A stretch of DNA of 64,000 nt from Cupriavidus numazuensis. Its GTDB lineage: Bacteria; Pseudomonadota; Gammaproteobacteria; Burkholderiales; Burkholderiaceae. Shown here in pieces: positions 51,213-60,582 of the stretch (positions within the stretch are counted from its first letter, which is position 1; each line of letters begins with the position of its first letter). The position numbers and the translations under genes are program-made. The stretch covers positions 1 through 64,000 of the forward strand of contig NZ_CAJPVI010000029.1 in assembly GCF_905397435.1 (NCBI RefSeq). The letters run 5' to 3'. The notes below the pieces were generated by a model. It had not been told where the DNA came from. It saw nothing but the letters and a program-made list of their open reading frames with translations, and did no database searches.

Positions 51213-52142
51213 CTATTGCCGCTCATGCGGCGCGGCCCTGTCTTCGATGTCGAACACCATTTCGTGCTTGCCATGCACCTTTGAGAGAATCGCCATCAGT
51301 GCCTTGGCGGCTGGCTTGACCGTCCATTGCTTGGGCACGGCCCAGCAAACTTCCCTCTTGGGTAGCTGAAACCCTGCCAGAATGCTGAAGCGCTGGCGAA
51401 AGTAGGCCGTTTCCGCAAAACCCTTGTCAACCAGGCCGATGGCATCGCTGGCCTCGACGACTTTGCATGCGAGGGGAAAATTGGCGATCTTGTGGCATTG
51501 CGTGTCAAGATCGCCGCCGTAGCTGGACTCCAGTTGCCTCAGCGCCTGTTCTTCCCACACCTCGGTTGGCAGAACGAGCGGATACTCAGCGATGTTGACG
51601 GGAGCGGCGGTGTTCAGCACCGGATGGTCACGTCGCACGAATGCGAGCGGCTCGAGCGATCCAAAACGTTCGTAGTGAAGTTGCGCTCGTCCTTCGAAGA
51701 CGGGTTCAATGCTTATCGCTATATCCACATCGCCACGTTCCAGCATACGAAGGGACTGCACTTTGTTGCCGGTGACCAGGTCGAGTCGCACCGACGGGTG
51801 TCGACTCACCAGCCATTGCAGTGGCTGCATGAGGATCCATTCAAGCGTGCCGGGAAACACACCGATGCGCAGCACGCCAGCATACGGGTCGGCGATACTT
51901 TGCCCGCCCAGCAGTTCCGCCGTGTCGGCGATGATGCGCTGCGCGCGTTCGAGGAAGAGTCGACCCGCGTCGGTTGGCGTGACGCCGCGGACCGAGCGGT
52001 TGAAGAGCTGATAACCAAGCTGGCGCTCCAGGTCCGCAATGCTCTTGGTGACGGCGGATTGCGACAGATGCAAGGCCTCGGCGGCTCGGGAAATCGTGCC
52101 GTGCCGCCCCACAGCTACCGCGTGCGCAAGTCTGCTGTCCAT
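51213..52142 (-). CDS. LysR-family transcriptional regulator
   Basis: A 309-residue LysR protein. The helix-turn-helix RLAHAVAVGRHGTISRAAEA...LSQSAVTKSIADLERQLG lies in residues 4-45, and RSVRGVTPTDAG follows. An effector domain with GVLRIGVFPGTLEW follows. The family opening MDxR..HAVAVGRHG-type is used by regulators of aromatic and alicyclic pathways. It is the last gene of the minus-strand series that begins with the Baeyer-Villiger monooxygenase, 87 bp after the DUF1214 gene. A regulator at the 3' end of its likely target operon is less common than a divergent one. Confidence 0.92.
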   Translation of the reverse strand: MDSRLAHAVAVGRHGTISRAAEALHLSQSAVTKSIADLERQLGYQLFNRSVRGVTPTDAGRLFLERAQRIIADTAELLGGQSIADPYAGVLRIGVFPGTLEWILMQPLQWLVSRHPSVRLDLVTGNKVQSLRMLERGDVDIAISIEPVFEGRAQLHYERFGSLEPLAFVRRDHPVLNTAAPVNIAEYPLVLPTEVWEEQALRQLESSYGGDLDTQCHKIANFPLACKVVEASDAIGLVDKGFAETAYFRQRFSILAGFQLPKREVCWAVPKQWTVKPAAKALMAILSKVHGKHEMVFDIEDRAAPHERQ

Positions 52143-52229
52143 GCTGAATCCCTTCGTGTGAGAGGCTCTCCGGCGGGATTGTACTTCCCCGGATGGCGAG
52201 TCTGCCCATCGGGCTCGACGATCTACCCG

Positions 52230-53258
52230 TCAATTCACCAGCCTGGCTTCGGGGAACTTCCAGCTTCCATCGAGAACCTCCGGGCCCGGACGATAGAGGC
52301 GGACGATATAGTTCCATCCGCTCATGGTGGGCAGACAGTTTGAAGTCTTGCCATCGCACCCGCCAAACTGGACGGCGACGGATCCGTCCGCGCTCTTTTT
52401 GGCCGTCACATTGTTGATGGTGTAGACGCCATATTGATTCTTCTCGAAACGCCCCTGATTGTTGTACAAGCTGATGGACCAAAAGGCACCCACAGGTACG
52501 TTCGCCGGAATGGTGAGCCGATAAACGAATTGGCCATCATTTCGAGGCGGCGTAAAGTTCAGATAGATTGCATCCCTGTCGGGAGCCAATCCCCAGCCCG
52601 TCGCACTGACGATCAGATGCCGGACCGGATCAACTTCTCCCCTTCGTCCGCCGGCTCCCCGCCAATCGGGCAGAGTCTCACCCAGAATCATCAGGGCGTC
52701 GCGAATTTTCTTCTGACTCGCCTGATCCCAGGTGGGTGGTGCGAACGTTCCGGGACCACCAGGCTGCGATACCTTGATCTGATCCTGCAACGCGCGACCG
52801 CGGTCCATGTCGGCAGCATCGTTCGGGTCCACGAAAATGCGGACGGCCGCCATCATGTAACGGGTCCCGACCTTGTCCCTTGTGTAGGTATGGGCGCCGG
52901 CGCTGTAGTCAACGCCGTAGACGTAGTGATCTTCGTCCGTCGCCTGTAAGGATATGAAGCGCTTGCCGCTCTCCGGAATCGTGATCGTGACCGGCCCCGC
53001 TTCCAGATCGAACACACCGAGAGAATAGAGCGTATCGCGATTGGGTCGTACGCCTGTCCCCTCAAGCGGCAAATCGCGGCGATGGGAAAACTTGCCGAAG
53101 CCGCCGCGATCGACCAGCATCTTGAAATACGTATCGCTCTCGGCGCGCGCGAAGTTCTCCGCAGTGACCACGACCGGGCTGTTTGCCGAATGCGCAGGCG
53201 CCGTCAATGCCGTAAGCGTTGCCACCGCAGCGGCACATCGCATAGCAGAGTTTGCCAT
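52230..53258 (-). CDS. DUF1254/DUF1214 domain protein, exported
   Basis: A 342-residue protein with a signal peptide (about residues 1-24, ending APAHSANS). RDTLYSLGVFDLEAGPVTITIPESG near residue 72 matches the DUF1254 core, and the C-terminal half (NVPVGAFWSISLYNNQGRF, about 245-265) is a DUF1214 domain. The biochemical role of this family is not established; members occur in periplasmic pairs near catabolic operons and in VirJ/insecticidal contexts. It follows the other DUF1254 gene with 12 bp between them and is probably translated together with it. Confidence 0.9.
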   Translation of the reverse strand: MANSAMRCAAAVATLTALTAPAHSANSPVVVTAENFARAESDTYFKMLVDRGGFGKFSHRRDLPLEGTGVRPNRDTLYSLGVFDLEAGPVTITIPESGKRFISLQATDEDHYVYGVDYSAGAHTYTRDKVGTRYMMAAVRIFVDPNDAADMDRGRALQDQIKVSQPGGPGTFAPPTWDQASQKKIRDALMILGETLPDWRGAGGRRGEVDPVRHLIVSATGWGLAPDRDAIYLNFTPPRNDGQFVYRLTIPANVPVGAFWSISLYNNQGRFEKNQYGVYTINNVTAKKSADGSVAVQFGGCDGKTSNCLPTMSGWNYIVRLYRPGPEVLDGSWKFPEARLVN

Positions 53259-53270
53259 TCCGGGTCTCCC

Positions 53271-54677
53271 TCAGTTCACCTTCTCAATGTCCGGCAACAC
53301 CCACGTCTTATCGAGCAGCGACTTCTCCGGCCCGAAGAAGCGGAAAATGACCTCGAATCTTCCAGCGGAACTTGTGGGCGCCCAGTTCCCCTCCTTTCCC
53401 TTCGGCGCAACGGGGCCGAAATAGATGTCCACCGAACCGTCGCTGTTCTTTTGCAATCCCAAGCTCAACGACGAACGGCTGACGACCTTCGCATGACGAA
53501 TTGGCGCATGAGTCGCCCGGTCGTACAACGCTGCCGACCAATAGAGCCTCACCGGTACATTCGCCGGCACGCGCAGTCGATAGCTTCGGCCGCCGTCAAG
53601 GGCGTGACCGTCGCCATCTTTTGTCGACATCAAATAAAATTGACCGACTCCCCTATGCTTGATTGAGCTAAAAGCATAAGTCCCAAACAATCCACGCCCG
53701 TCGACCGAATAGACATTCGGCGCTTCATAGAACGTGGCAAATGTCTTCGCCAATTCCGGTGAGGCGGGAATCGTCCACTGATGGCGGTCATAAAATCTTG
53801 GGAAACCCGATTCATGACGTTCATCCAGCCACTGGCGAGCTTCGCCGGCAGCCGAGTTCAAGACCTCTCGCGTTGCGGCATCCGGTTCGAATGGCTTGCC
53901 TTTCTCGATACCGATCGACTTGAGCATGTCGATCATTACCTTGTCGCGCGATAGCCAAGGCTCGGCCTGAACGATCCGGTTGAGCGATTCGAAGAAGCGG
54001 ATGTCATAGGGAATCGTGGCATCGAACACAACATCCATCGCGTCCACAAAGATCGTTCGCGGTTCGGTGCCGGCCAGTGATAACGGATAGAACCTCACGC
54101 GCCTGGCATAGGCGACGGCCTTGGCGACATCGGCCTCGCTCGCGCTTTCCGGATTGGATCGAAGGAGGGCATACCCCTGATAGGTCATCGAAGGCAAGGC
54201 GATATAGCCCTCGGGGATGGCCCCCTCATATCCCGGTGGCAGAATCAGATACTTTCCGCCTTTTCCCTTGTCGACACCGGCCGGCCCTACATCCTCCAAC
54301 GCGGACTGCCATCCATCCATGATCGTCCCCGTAATGGAGCCGCCGTCCGCAGGAGGAATCTCAAGCACCATCGGCCCGACGTCCGTGGTGTTGAAGAACG
54401 GCATCGCATAGATCACGTCGGGATTGGGCGTGAGCGTCTGGTTTCGCCAACCGGGAAGGCCGGACCAGTAAAGCACCTGGTTAGGCCTGCCCTTGGCGCT
54501 TCCAATCATCGCCTGAAGCATCACGTCATAGTTGACGGCGGGCATTCCCCAGTTGATCGCCTCGATGGCTCGCCGCTCAAGCACTCTGCGCGACAGTTCA
54601 CCGGAAGTCCGGCTCTGCGCATACCCCGGAATGGCAGACAGGAAAGCAACGGACAGAAACAGAAATGCCCTGATCAT
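53271..54677 (-). CDS. DUF1254 domain protein with C-terminal DUF1214, exported
   Basis: A 468-residue exported protein (signal peptide ends near GYAQS). RRAIEAINWGMPAVNYDVMLQA and LTPNPDVIYAMPFFNTTDVGPMVLEIPP mark DUF1254 (residues about 35-160). The C-terminal RVPANVPVRLYWSAALYDRATHA marks DUF1214. It is longer than its neighbour and resembles it in the C-terminal half, so the two look like ancient duplicates with different N-terminal parts. Its place between an aldehyde dehydrogenase and a regulator ties it to the BVMO operon. The function is unknown; a periplasmic binding or cleavage role is a guess. Confidence 0.9.
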   Translation of the reverse strand: MIRAFLFLSVAFLSAIPGYAQSRTSGELSRRVLERRAIEAINWGMPAVNYDVMLQAMIGSAKGRPNQVLYWSGLPGWRNQTLTPNPDVIYAMPFFNTTDVGPMVLEIPPADGGSITGTIMDGWQSALEDVGPAGVDKGKGGKYLILPPGYEGAIPEGYIALPSMTYQGYALLRSNPESASEADVAKAVAYARRVRFYPLSLAGTEPRTIFVDAMDVVFDATIPYDIRFFESLNRIVQAEPWLSRDKVMIDMLKSIGIEKGKPFEPDAATREVLNSAAGEARQWLDERHESGFPRFYDRHQWTIPASPELAKTFATFYEAPNVYSVDGRGLFGTYAFSSIKHRGVGQFYLMSTKDGDGHALDGGRSYRLRVPANVPVRLYWSAALYDRATHAPIRHAKVVSRSSLSLGLQKNSDGSVDIYFGPVAPKGKEGNWAPTSSAGRFEVIFRFFGPEKSLLDKTWVLPDIEKVN

Positions 54678-54719
54678 ATGGCCAACCTTTCGACTTGAGG
54701 GTTTTGGATATTTCCGAGC

Positions 54720-56141
54720 TCAGCCTGCGATCGCCTTGAGCTCCAGGAATTCCGACAGGCCGTGGATACCCAGTTCGCGTCCGTTGCCCGAACGCTTGTA
54801 GCCGCCGAATGGCGCGCTCAGGTCGGCCGCAGCGCCATTGATGCGCACCGATCCCGCTCGCAGCCGGCCCGCCACGCGGCGCGCGCGGGCAGCGTCGGTT
54901 GACTGGATATAGGCGGCCAGCCCGTATTCGGTGTCGTTGGCGATGGCGATCGCTTCCTCCTCCGAGTCGTAGGGAATCATCGCGAGCACCGGGCCGAAGA
55001 TTTCTTCGCGCGCGATCGTCGCCTGGTTGTCAGCAAGGGAGAACACGGTGGGGCGCACGAAGTGGCCCTTTTTCACGCCCTCCGGCAGGTCCGTACCGCC
55101 AGCCACCAATTGCGCGCCTTCCTCGATCCCGGTGGCGATCAGGCGCCGGATCTTCTCGAATTGCGCGCGATTGGCGACCGCGCCGACCTTGGTGTCCGGC
55201 TGCGTGGGATCGCCGCATTTCAGCGCCGAGGCCGTTGCGCCCGCAATCGCCACGGCCTGTTCCATCAGGTGGCGCGGTACCAGCATGCGCGTGGGCGCCA
55301 CGCAGGTCTGGCCCGAGTTGATCATCACGCTGATGACGCCGTCAGAGACGGCCGTCTTCAGGTTGGCGTCATCAAGGATCACGTTGGGCGACTTGCCACC
55401 AAGTTCCTGCAGCACGCGCTTTACTGTGGGTGCGGCATCCGCGGCCACCTGGCAGCCGGCGCGAGTAGAACCCGTGATGGAGATCACGTCGACGTCGGGG
55501 TGACGCGCCAGCGCCGCACCAACCACCGGGCCTTCGCCATAGACCATATTGAACACGCCCGCCGGTACGCCGGCGGCGTGGATGACCTCGGCGAAGATGC
55601 GCGCGTCGAGCGGCGACACTTCCGACGGTTTGAGCACAACCGTACAACCGGCGGCCAGCGCGTAGCCGACCTTGCCCGCCACGGTGGCGGCCGGCCAGTT
55701 CCACGGCGTGATGAGCGCCGCCACGCCGATGGCCTCGCTGACCACTTCCGTCTTTCCGGCCGTCTTGCTGAACGTCATTTCCTTCAGTGCCGCCACGGCC
55801 GAGGCCAGGAACTGCGCGCCGAGCTGGACGTGGTTGCTCTTCGCCAGCCACAGCGGGGCGCCGATCGCCTCGTGAATGGCGACGCCCATCTCCTCCATGC
55901 GAGTCTTGTACACCTCGATGATGCGCGTGAGCACGGCCAGGCGCTCCTCGCGGCTCGTGGCCGACCACGTCAGGAAGGCGGCGCGTGCGGCGGCCACCGC
56001 ACGGTCGACGTCCGCCGTGGTGCCCAGGGCGAGCGTGCCTATCACGCCTTCGGTGGCGGGGTTGACGATTTCCATCGTGGTGCCGCCGGCGACTGGCGCG
56101 ACCCATTGGCCGTCGATGTAATACTGGTCTAGGTGGTGCAT
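54720..56141 (-). CDS. Aldehyde dehydrogenase
   Basis: A 473-residue NAD-dependent aldehyde dehydrogenase. ITPWNWPAATVAGKVGYALAAG, ITGSTRAGCQV, LQELGGKSPNVIL (general base) and NSGQTCVAPTR (nucleophile) are intact. The ATG at 56141 has AGGAG at good distance. An ATG at 56180 overlaps the GMC stop as ATGA and would add a Thr-rich 13-residue tail, so it is a real alternative. It would perform the last oxidation, of an omega-oxo acid to a dicarboxylate, in the pathway proposed for this operon. Confidence 0.92.
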   Translation of the reverse strand: MHHLDQYYIDGQWVAPVAGGTTMEIVNPATEGVIGTLALGTTADVDRAVAAARAAFLTWSATSREERLAVLTRIIEVYKTRMEEMGVAIHEAIGAPLWLAKSNHVQLGAQFLASAVAALKEMTFSKTAGKTEVVSEAIGVAALITPWNWPAATVAGKVGYALAAGCTVVLKPSEVSPLDARIFAEVIHAAGVPAGVFNMVYGEGPVVGAALARHPDVDVISITGSTRAGCQVAADAAPTVKRVLQELGGKSPNVILDDANLKTAVSDGVISVMINSGQTCVAPTRMLVPRHLMEQAVAIAGATASALKCGDPTQPDTKVGAVANRAQFEKIRRLIATGIEEGAQLVAGGTDLPEGVKKGHFVRPTVFSLADNQATIAREEIFGPVLAMIPYDSEEEAIAIANDTEYGLAAYIQSTDAARARRVAGRLRAGSVRINGAAADLSAPFGGYKRSGNGRELGIHGLSEFLELKAIAG

Positions 56142-56176
56142 GCCGGCACTCCTCCTGGTTGTCGTGGTCGTCTTGG

Positions 56177-57910
56177 TCATGCGTTGGTGGTCACGGGAAC
56201 CGGGCGGCCTGTAGCCCCGCCCGGCGTGCCAGCCTGACCGTGGGCGCTTGTCCAGACAGATGCGAGTGCCTGGCCTTGCGGGCGGTCGCTTCCGCCAACG
56301 AGGTCGGCCGCTTTCTCGCCAATCATGATCGACGGGGCATTGGTGTTTCCGCCGATCAGGTCAGGCATGACCGAGGCATCGGCAACGCGCAGGCCCTCCA
56401 CGCCGCGCACGCGCAGTTGCGGATCGACCACTGAAGCGGAGTCGCCGCCCATGCGGCACGTGCCGACAGGGTGAAAGACGATGTCGGTGTATTTGCGGAT
56501 GAACGCGCGCGCCGCCTCGTCATCGGTGCCATCGAATCGCAGCGCTGCATGGTTGTGCGCCGTCGCGCCAAGACGAGCGAGCGGCGACTGGTCAAGGATG
56601 CGGCGTGCAACGCGCAGTCCTGCCAGCATGGTGTCCATGTCGCGCGCGTCGGCCATCAGGTTCTGATCGATGACCGGCGCCGTCCGTGCGTCCGGCGAGG
56701 CCAGCAGCACTTGTCCGCGCGTGTGCGGCCGCAGCACGCACACGTTCAGGCTGTAGCCGTGCAACCGCCGGGCCGCCGGATCGTTGAGCGTGGTGGAAAA
56801 ATGCAACTGGATATCCGGATCGGAGAGCGCAGGGTCGGTCTTGAAGAAGGCACCGGTCTCAGCAATATTCGATGCGAACATGCCGAAGCGTTCGCGCTTG
56901 TAGCGCCTCCATTCGCCGAGCAGGCGAATTCCGCCGCGCAAGCTGGCGGCGTACAGGTCAGTGCTGAACACGCGCTGCTGGAGCTTCACATTGGGGTGTT
57001 CCTGAAGGTTCTGGCCAACGCCCGGGGCGTCGTGGACGACAGCAATGCCATGCGACCTCAGGTGCGCGGCCGGGCCCACGCCCGAGACCATCAGCAACTG
57101 TGCGGAGCCGAACGTGCCACCGCTGAGGATGATTTCCCGTCGCGCCCGGATCGTGTATTCCTGACCATCGCGCGTCACCACCACGCCGACCGCACGCTTG
57201 CCTGCAAACAGGACGCGCAGCACCTGGCTGTTTGTCAGCACATCGAGGTTGTCGCGACCGCCGTTGACCGACTGCGGATTGCCTCGATGCAGATAGGCGC
57301 GCGCGGCGTTCCAGCGCTCGCCGTCGCGCTGCGTGCGCTGATAAAAGCCCACGCCCTCCTGCTCGGGACCGTTGAAGTCTGCGTTGTAGCGCAGTCCCGC
57401 GCATTCGGCCGCCTGAAGGAAGCGCCGGTCGAAGGGGTTGGTGGAGCGCGTATCCACGACATGAAGCGGGCCCTGGCCGCCATGCAACGCATCTTCCGCG
57501 CTGCCCCCCAGGCGCTCGTTGCATTCCGCCCGCTTGAAGTACGGCAGCACGTCGCCCCAGCCCCAGCCTTCGCAACCGGCCGCCGCCCAGCGATCGTAGT
57601 CCGAAGCCACGCCACGGATGTAGATCATGCCGTTAATCGATGAAGTGCCGCCGAGGCCGCGACCGCGCGGCTGGTAGCCCCGTCGGCCATTCAGTGCCGG
57701 TTGGGGCTCGGTGACGTAGCCGTAGTTGAACGGGCCTGCCTTTGGCACCGTCGAGGCGAATCCGATGGGGATGGTGATGGCGCGATTGAAGTCGCTTCCT
57801 CCGCACTCGAGCAGCGCGACCGTGCCCACTTTGCTGTCTGCCAGCCGTCCTGCCACCGCGCACCCGGCGGATCCCGCGCCGACCACGATGTAGTCGTATT
57901 CCTGTTTCAT
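56177..57910 (-). CDS. GMC-family FAD-dependent alcohol dehydrogenase
   Basis: A 577-residue GMC oxidoreductase with DYIVVGAGSAGCAVAGRL at the N-terminus, GRGLGGTSSINGMIYIRG as signature 1 and FHPVGTCRMGGDSASVVD with the active-site histidine. The C-terminus carries about 35 extra residues (SVWTSAHGQAGTPGGATG) beyond the usual end. It is preceded by GGAGACAAT and lies 52 bp after the first SDR gene. It could oxidise the omega-hydroxy acid released by the lactone hydrolase, or the starting alcohol. Confidence 0.92.
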   Translation of the reverse strand: MKQEYDYIVVGAGSAGCAVAGRLADSKVGTVALLECGGSDFNRAITIPIGFASTVPKAGPFNYGYVTEPQPALNGRRGYQPRGRGLGGTSSINGMIYIRGVASDYDRWAAAGCEGWGWGDVLPYFKRAECNERLGGSAEDALHGGQGPLHVVDTRSTNPFDRRFLQAAECAGLRYNADFNGPEQEGVGFYQRTQRDGERWNAARAYLHRGNPQSVNGGRDNLDVLTNSQVLRVLFAGKRAVGVVVTRDGQEYTIRARREIILSGGTFGSAQLLMVSGVGPAAHLRSHGIAVVHDAPGVGQNLQEHPNVKLQQRVFSTDLYAASLRGGIRLLGEWRRYKRERFGMFASNIAETGAFFKTDPALSDPDIQLHFSTTLNDPAARRLHGYSLNVCVLRPHTRGQVLLASPDARTAPVIDQNLMADARDMDTMLAGLRVARRILDQSPLARLGATAHNHAALRFDGTDDEAARAFIRKYTDIVFHPVGTCRMGGDSASVVDPQLRVRGVEGLRVADASVMPDLIGGNTNAPSIMIGEKAADLVGGSDRPQGQALASVWTSAHGQAGTPGGATGRPVPVTTNA

Positions 57911-57962
57911 ATTGTTGTCTCCTTCATGCTGACGAGTGTCGTCGCGGGACACCCGCTTTGTT

Positions 57963-58709
57963 CTATTGGGCGGTGTAGCCGCCATCCACCAGCAAGCTGG
58001 TACCTGCCACGAACGATGCGTCGTCGCTGGCAAGGAACCGGATCGCCTGCGCAATCTCCTCGGCGCGGCCCAGCCGCCCAATGGGATGTGCGGCGATATA
58101 GTGCTCGCGTGTCGGCGTGCCCGACGGGCCCAGCATGGGCGTATCGATGAAGCCGGGGCAGACCGCGTTCACGCGAATACCTTCGCGCGCATGCGAGACA
58201 CCAAGCGACCTTGTGATATTGACCACGCCCCCCTTCGACGCGGTGTAATGCGCCGCGTTGGGGGCGCCCACGTGTCCGAGAACCGAGGCGACATTGACGA
58301 TCGCGCCACCCTGCCCCTGTTGCTGCATCCGCGCGATCGCGTGCTTGTTGCTGAGAAAGACGCCGGTCAGATTGATGTCGATGGTGCGCCGCCAGTGTTC
58401 GAGCGGCATCTCGGCTATGTTCATGCCGGGCGCACCGATGCCGGCGTTGGCGACCATGATGTCGAGCCGGCCGAATCGCTGCGCGGCGAGCGCCACCATC
58501 TTGATGACCTGTGCTTCGTCACTCACATCTGCACGGGCGAATGCCGTGTCGAAGCCCGCGTCGTTCAGTTCCTGCGACAACTGTGCACCGGCATCCGACA
58601 CATCCGCAATGACGACTCTTGCGCCCTCGCGCACGAATTCGCGTACCGTCGCCTCGCCAATGCCGCTGGCGCCGCCCGTGACAATGGCAACCTTGCCTTG
58701 AAGTTTCAT
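57963..58709 (-). CDS. Short-chain dehydrogenase/reductase (glucose/cyclohexanol dehydrogenase type)
   Basis: A 248-residue classical SDR. The NAD-binding TGGASGIGE (residues 11-19), VANAGIG, the active-site Ser in NVASVLG and the YTASKGG catalytic Tyr/Lys are present, and the C-terminus DGGYTAQ is standard. A likely NAD preference comes from the acidic IADVSD at the end of strand 2. It probably oxidises a secondary (cyclic) alcohol to the ketone used by the Baeyer-Villiger enzyme. It has a paralogue 73 bp upstream. Confidence 0.92.
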   Translation of the reverse strand: MKLQGKVAIVTGGASGIGEATVREFVREGARVVIADVSDAGAQLSQELNDAGFDTAFARADVSDEAQVIKMVALAAQRFGRLDIMVANAGIGAPGMNIAEMPLEHWRRTIDINLTGVFLSNKHAIARMQQQGQGGAIVNVASVLGHVGAPNAAHYTASKGGVVNITRSLGVSHAREGIRVNAVCPGFIDTPMLGPSGTPTREHYIAAHPIGRLGRAEEIAQAIRFLASDDASFVAGTSLLVDGGYTAQ

Positions 58710-58782
58710 GTTCCCTCCTGATCGCCTGGCGCGTCCCGCGCCAGGCGTCGATTATTCGTGCCGATCCTGCTTGACCGTAGCG

Positions 58783-59535
58783 CTATTGCGCGAATCGGCC
58801 GCCGTCGATCACCATCTCGGCACCAGTGATGTAGCTCGATTCGTCCGACGCGAGGAAAACCAGCATGGCCGTGACGTCGCCCACGTTGCCAAGCCGCCCC
58901 ATCGGCAACCCCTGTGCGATGGCGGTCTTGTCACGGCCGAGGGTCTGCGCAGCGTAGTCCGCCATGCCTGTGTCGATCAGGCCGGGATGCACCGAGTTGA
59001 CGCGTACGTGCCGCGCCGCGTACTCGATAGCCACATCCTTCGTCATCGTGCGTACCGCACCTTTGCTCGCGCCATAGAGCGTGTGCCCGGCGGCGCCGAT
59101 CAGGCCGGCGAGCGACGACATGTTGATCACCGAGCCGCCGCCCCTCGCCGCCATGCGCGGTACGATCTCGCGCATGCCGAGGAACACACCGGTCGAGTTG
59201 ACGGCCATCACGAGATTCCACTCGTCCAGCATCGTCTCGGCGAGCGGGCGAATCATGAAAATTCCGGCGTTGTTGAGCAGGACTTCGACGCGACCGTGCT
59301 CGCACACGGCTTCATCCGCCACCGCTTTCCAGTCTGCCTCGCTGCGCACATCGAGCTTGCGAGCCGTGCTGCGGCCACCTGCCTCGCGCACGGCAGCCGC
59401 GGTCGCCGCCGCTGCTTCGAGGCTGACATCCGTCGCGACGACGATGGCGCCTTCCTGCGCGAAGCGCAGCGCAGCGTCGCGTCCAATGCCGTTTCCGCTT
59501 CCCGTGATCAACACCACCTTGTCCATGAGTCGCAT
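58783..59535 (-). CDS. Short-chain dehydrogenase/reductase
   Basis: A 250-residue classical SDR. TGSGNGIGR (residues 11-19), LNNAGIF, NMSSLAG and YGASKGA show the cofactor loop and the Ser-Tyr-Lys triad; TDVS after strand 2 favours NAD. It ends DGGRFAQ. Two SDRs in one operon could handle two alcohols, or two stereoisomers of one. It follows the esterase gene by 39 bp on the same strand. Confidence 0.92.
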   Translation of the reverse strand: MRLMDKVVLITGSGNGIGRDAALRFAQEGAIVVATDVSLEAAAATAAAVREAGGRSTARKLDVRSEADWKAVADEAVCEHGRVEVLLNNAGIFMIRPLAETMLDEWNLVMAVNSTGVFLGMREIVPRMAARGGGSVINMSSLAGLIGAAGHTLYGASKGAVRTMTKDVAIEYAARHVRVNSVHPGLIDTGMADYAAQTLGRDKTAIAQGLPMGRLGNVGDVTAMLVFLASDESSYITGAEMVIDGGRFAQ

Positions 59536-59574
59536 GTGTGGCTCTCCTTCCAGTGTTCGTCGTGTGATGGCGCG

Positions 59575-60516
59575 TCAGCGCATCGCAAAGGCTTCGCGCA
59601 GCGTATCGGCGCAAGCCTCGTAGGCGTCGCGCGCCTGCGCCAGCGCGCCGGGCATCCAGAAGAAGCCGTGGATCATGCTGTCATATCGGACATGGCGAAC
59701 CCGCACGCCGCTCGCGTCGAGACGCTCGGCATAGGCGGCGCCTTCATCGCGCAGCGGGTCGAAGCCAGCGGTAATCACAAGCGCCGGCGGAAGCCCTGAC
59801 AGGCTGTGGGCACGTAGAGGGGATGCGTAGGGATCATGGCCATCATTGCCCTCCGGCAAGTACTGGCGCCAGAACCAACGCATGTCGTCGCGCGCCAGCA
59901 GATAGCCCTCGGCATTCTCGCGATAGGAGCTGGTGCCGAAGTCATGGTCCGTGACCGGGTAGATCAGGAGCTGGCAGCACAGCGCCACGCCGCCCCGGTC
60001 GCGGTGCATCAGCGCACTAACCGCTGCAAGGTTCCCGCCCGCGCTGTCACCGCCGACGGCGATGCGAGCGGGATCGGCATGGAGTTCGTCCGCATGGTCG
60101 TGCACCCAACGCACCGCGGCGAATGCGTCCTCGGCGGCAGTCGGGAATTTTTGCTCGGGCGCCTTGCGGTATTGCACCGAGGCGACGATGCAGTCCGCAC
60201 GGTTCGACAGGTGTCGGCATGGGATGTCGACAGCGTCGAGGTCGCCAAGCACCCAGCCGCCGCCGTGGAAGTAGACCAGCACCGGCAAACGCTGCCGGCC
60301 ATCACCGCCGACTGGCGTATAGATGCGAACCGGAATGCTGCCATCCGCGACGGGAATGAACCGGTCTTCCACGCGCGCCACATCCGGCGCCGGCCCGGCC
60401 AGCGGCTTGAGATTGAAAGTCGCGCGCGCATCCTGCAGATCGCGCTGGTGTACGGGCGGATTGCCTGAGGCCGCAATCAAGTCGAGGATAGCCCTGGCTT
60501 GAGGATCGAGTGCCAT
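59575..60516 (-). CDS. Alpha/beta hydrolase, hormone-sensitive-lipase family esterase/lactonase
   Basis: A 313-residue HSL-family hydrolase. The oxyanion motif YFHGGGWVLG, the nucleophile elbow GDSAGGNLA, the acid in GFDPLRDEG and the histidine in IHGFFWMP make a complete catalytic triad. There is no signal peptide. Directly following a Baeyer-Villiger monooxygenase, it is the expected lactone or ester hydrolase of the pathway, comparable in role to ChnC. It is 66 bp downstream of the BVMO stop. Confidence 0.92.
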   Translation of the reverse strand: MALDPQARAILDLIAASGNPPVHQRDLQDARATFNLKPLAGPAPDVARVEDRFIPVADGSIPVRIYTPVGGDGRQRLPVLVYFHGGGWVLGDLDAVDIPCRHLSNRADCIVASVQYRKAPEQKFPTAAEDAFAAVRWVHDHADELHADPARIAVGGDSAGGNLAAVSALMHRDRGGVALCCQLLIYPVTDHDFGTSSYRENAEGYLLARDDMRWFWRQYLPEGNDGHDPYASPLRAHSLSGLPPALVITAGFDPLRDEGAAYAERLDASGVRVRHVRYDSMIHGFFWMPGALAQARDAYEACADTLREAFAMR

Positions 60517-60582
60517 GTCCGGTGAATCAGAAGAATGGTGAATTCGCAGGGCCGGACAGGGTGTCCGGCCGCCCCCGCCCCA

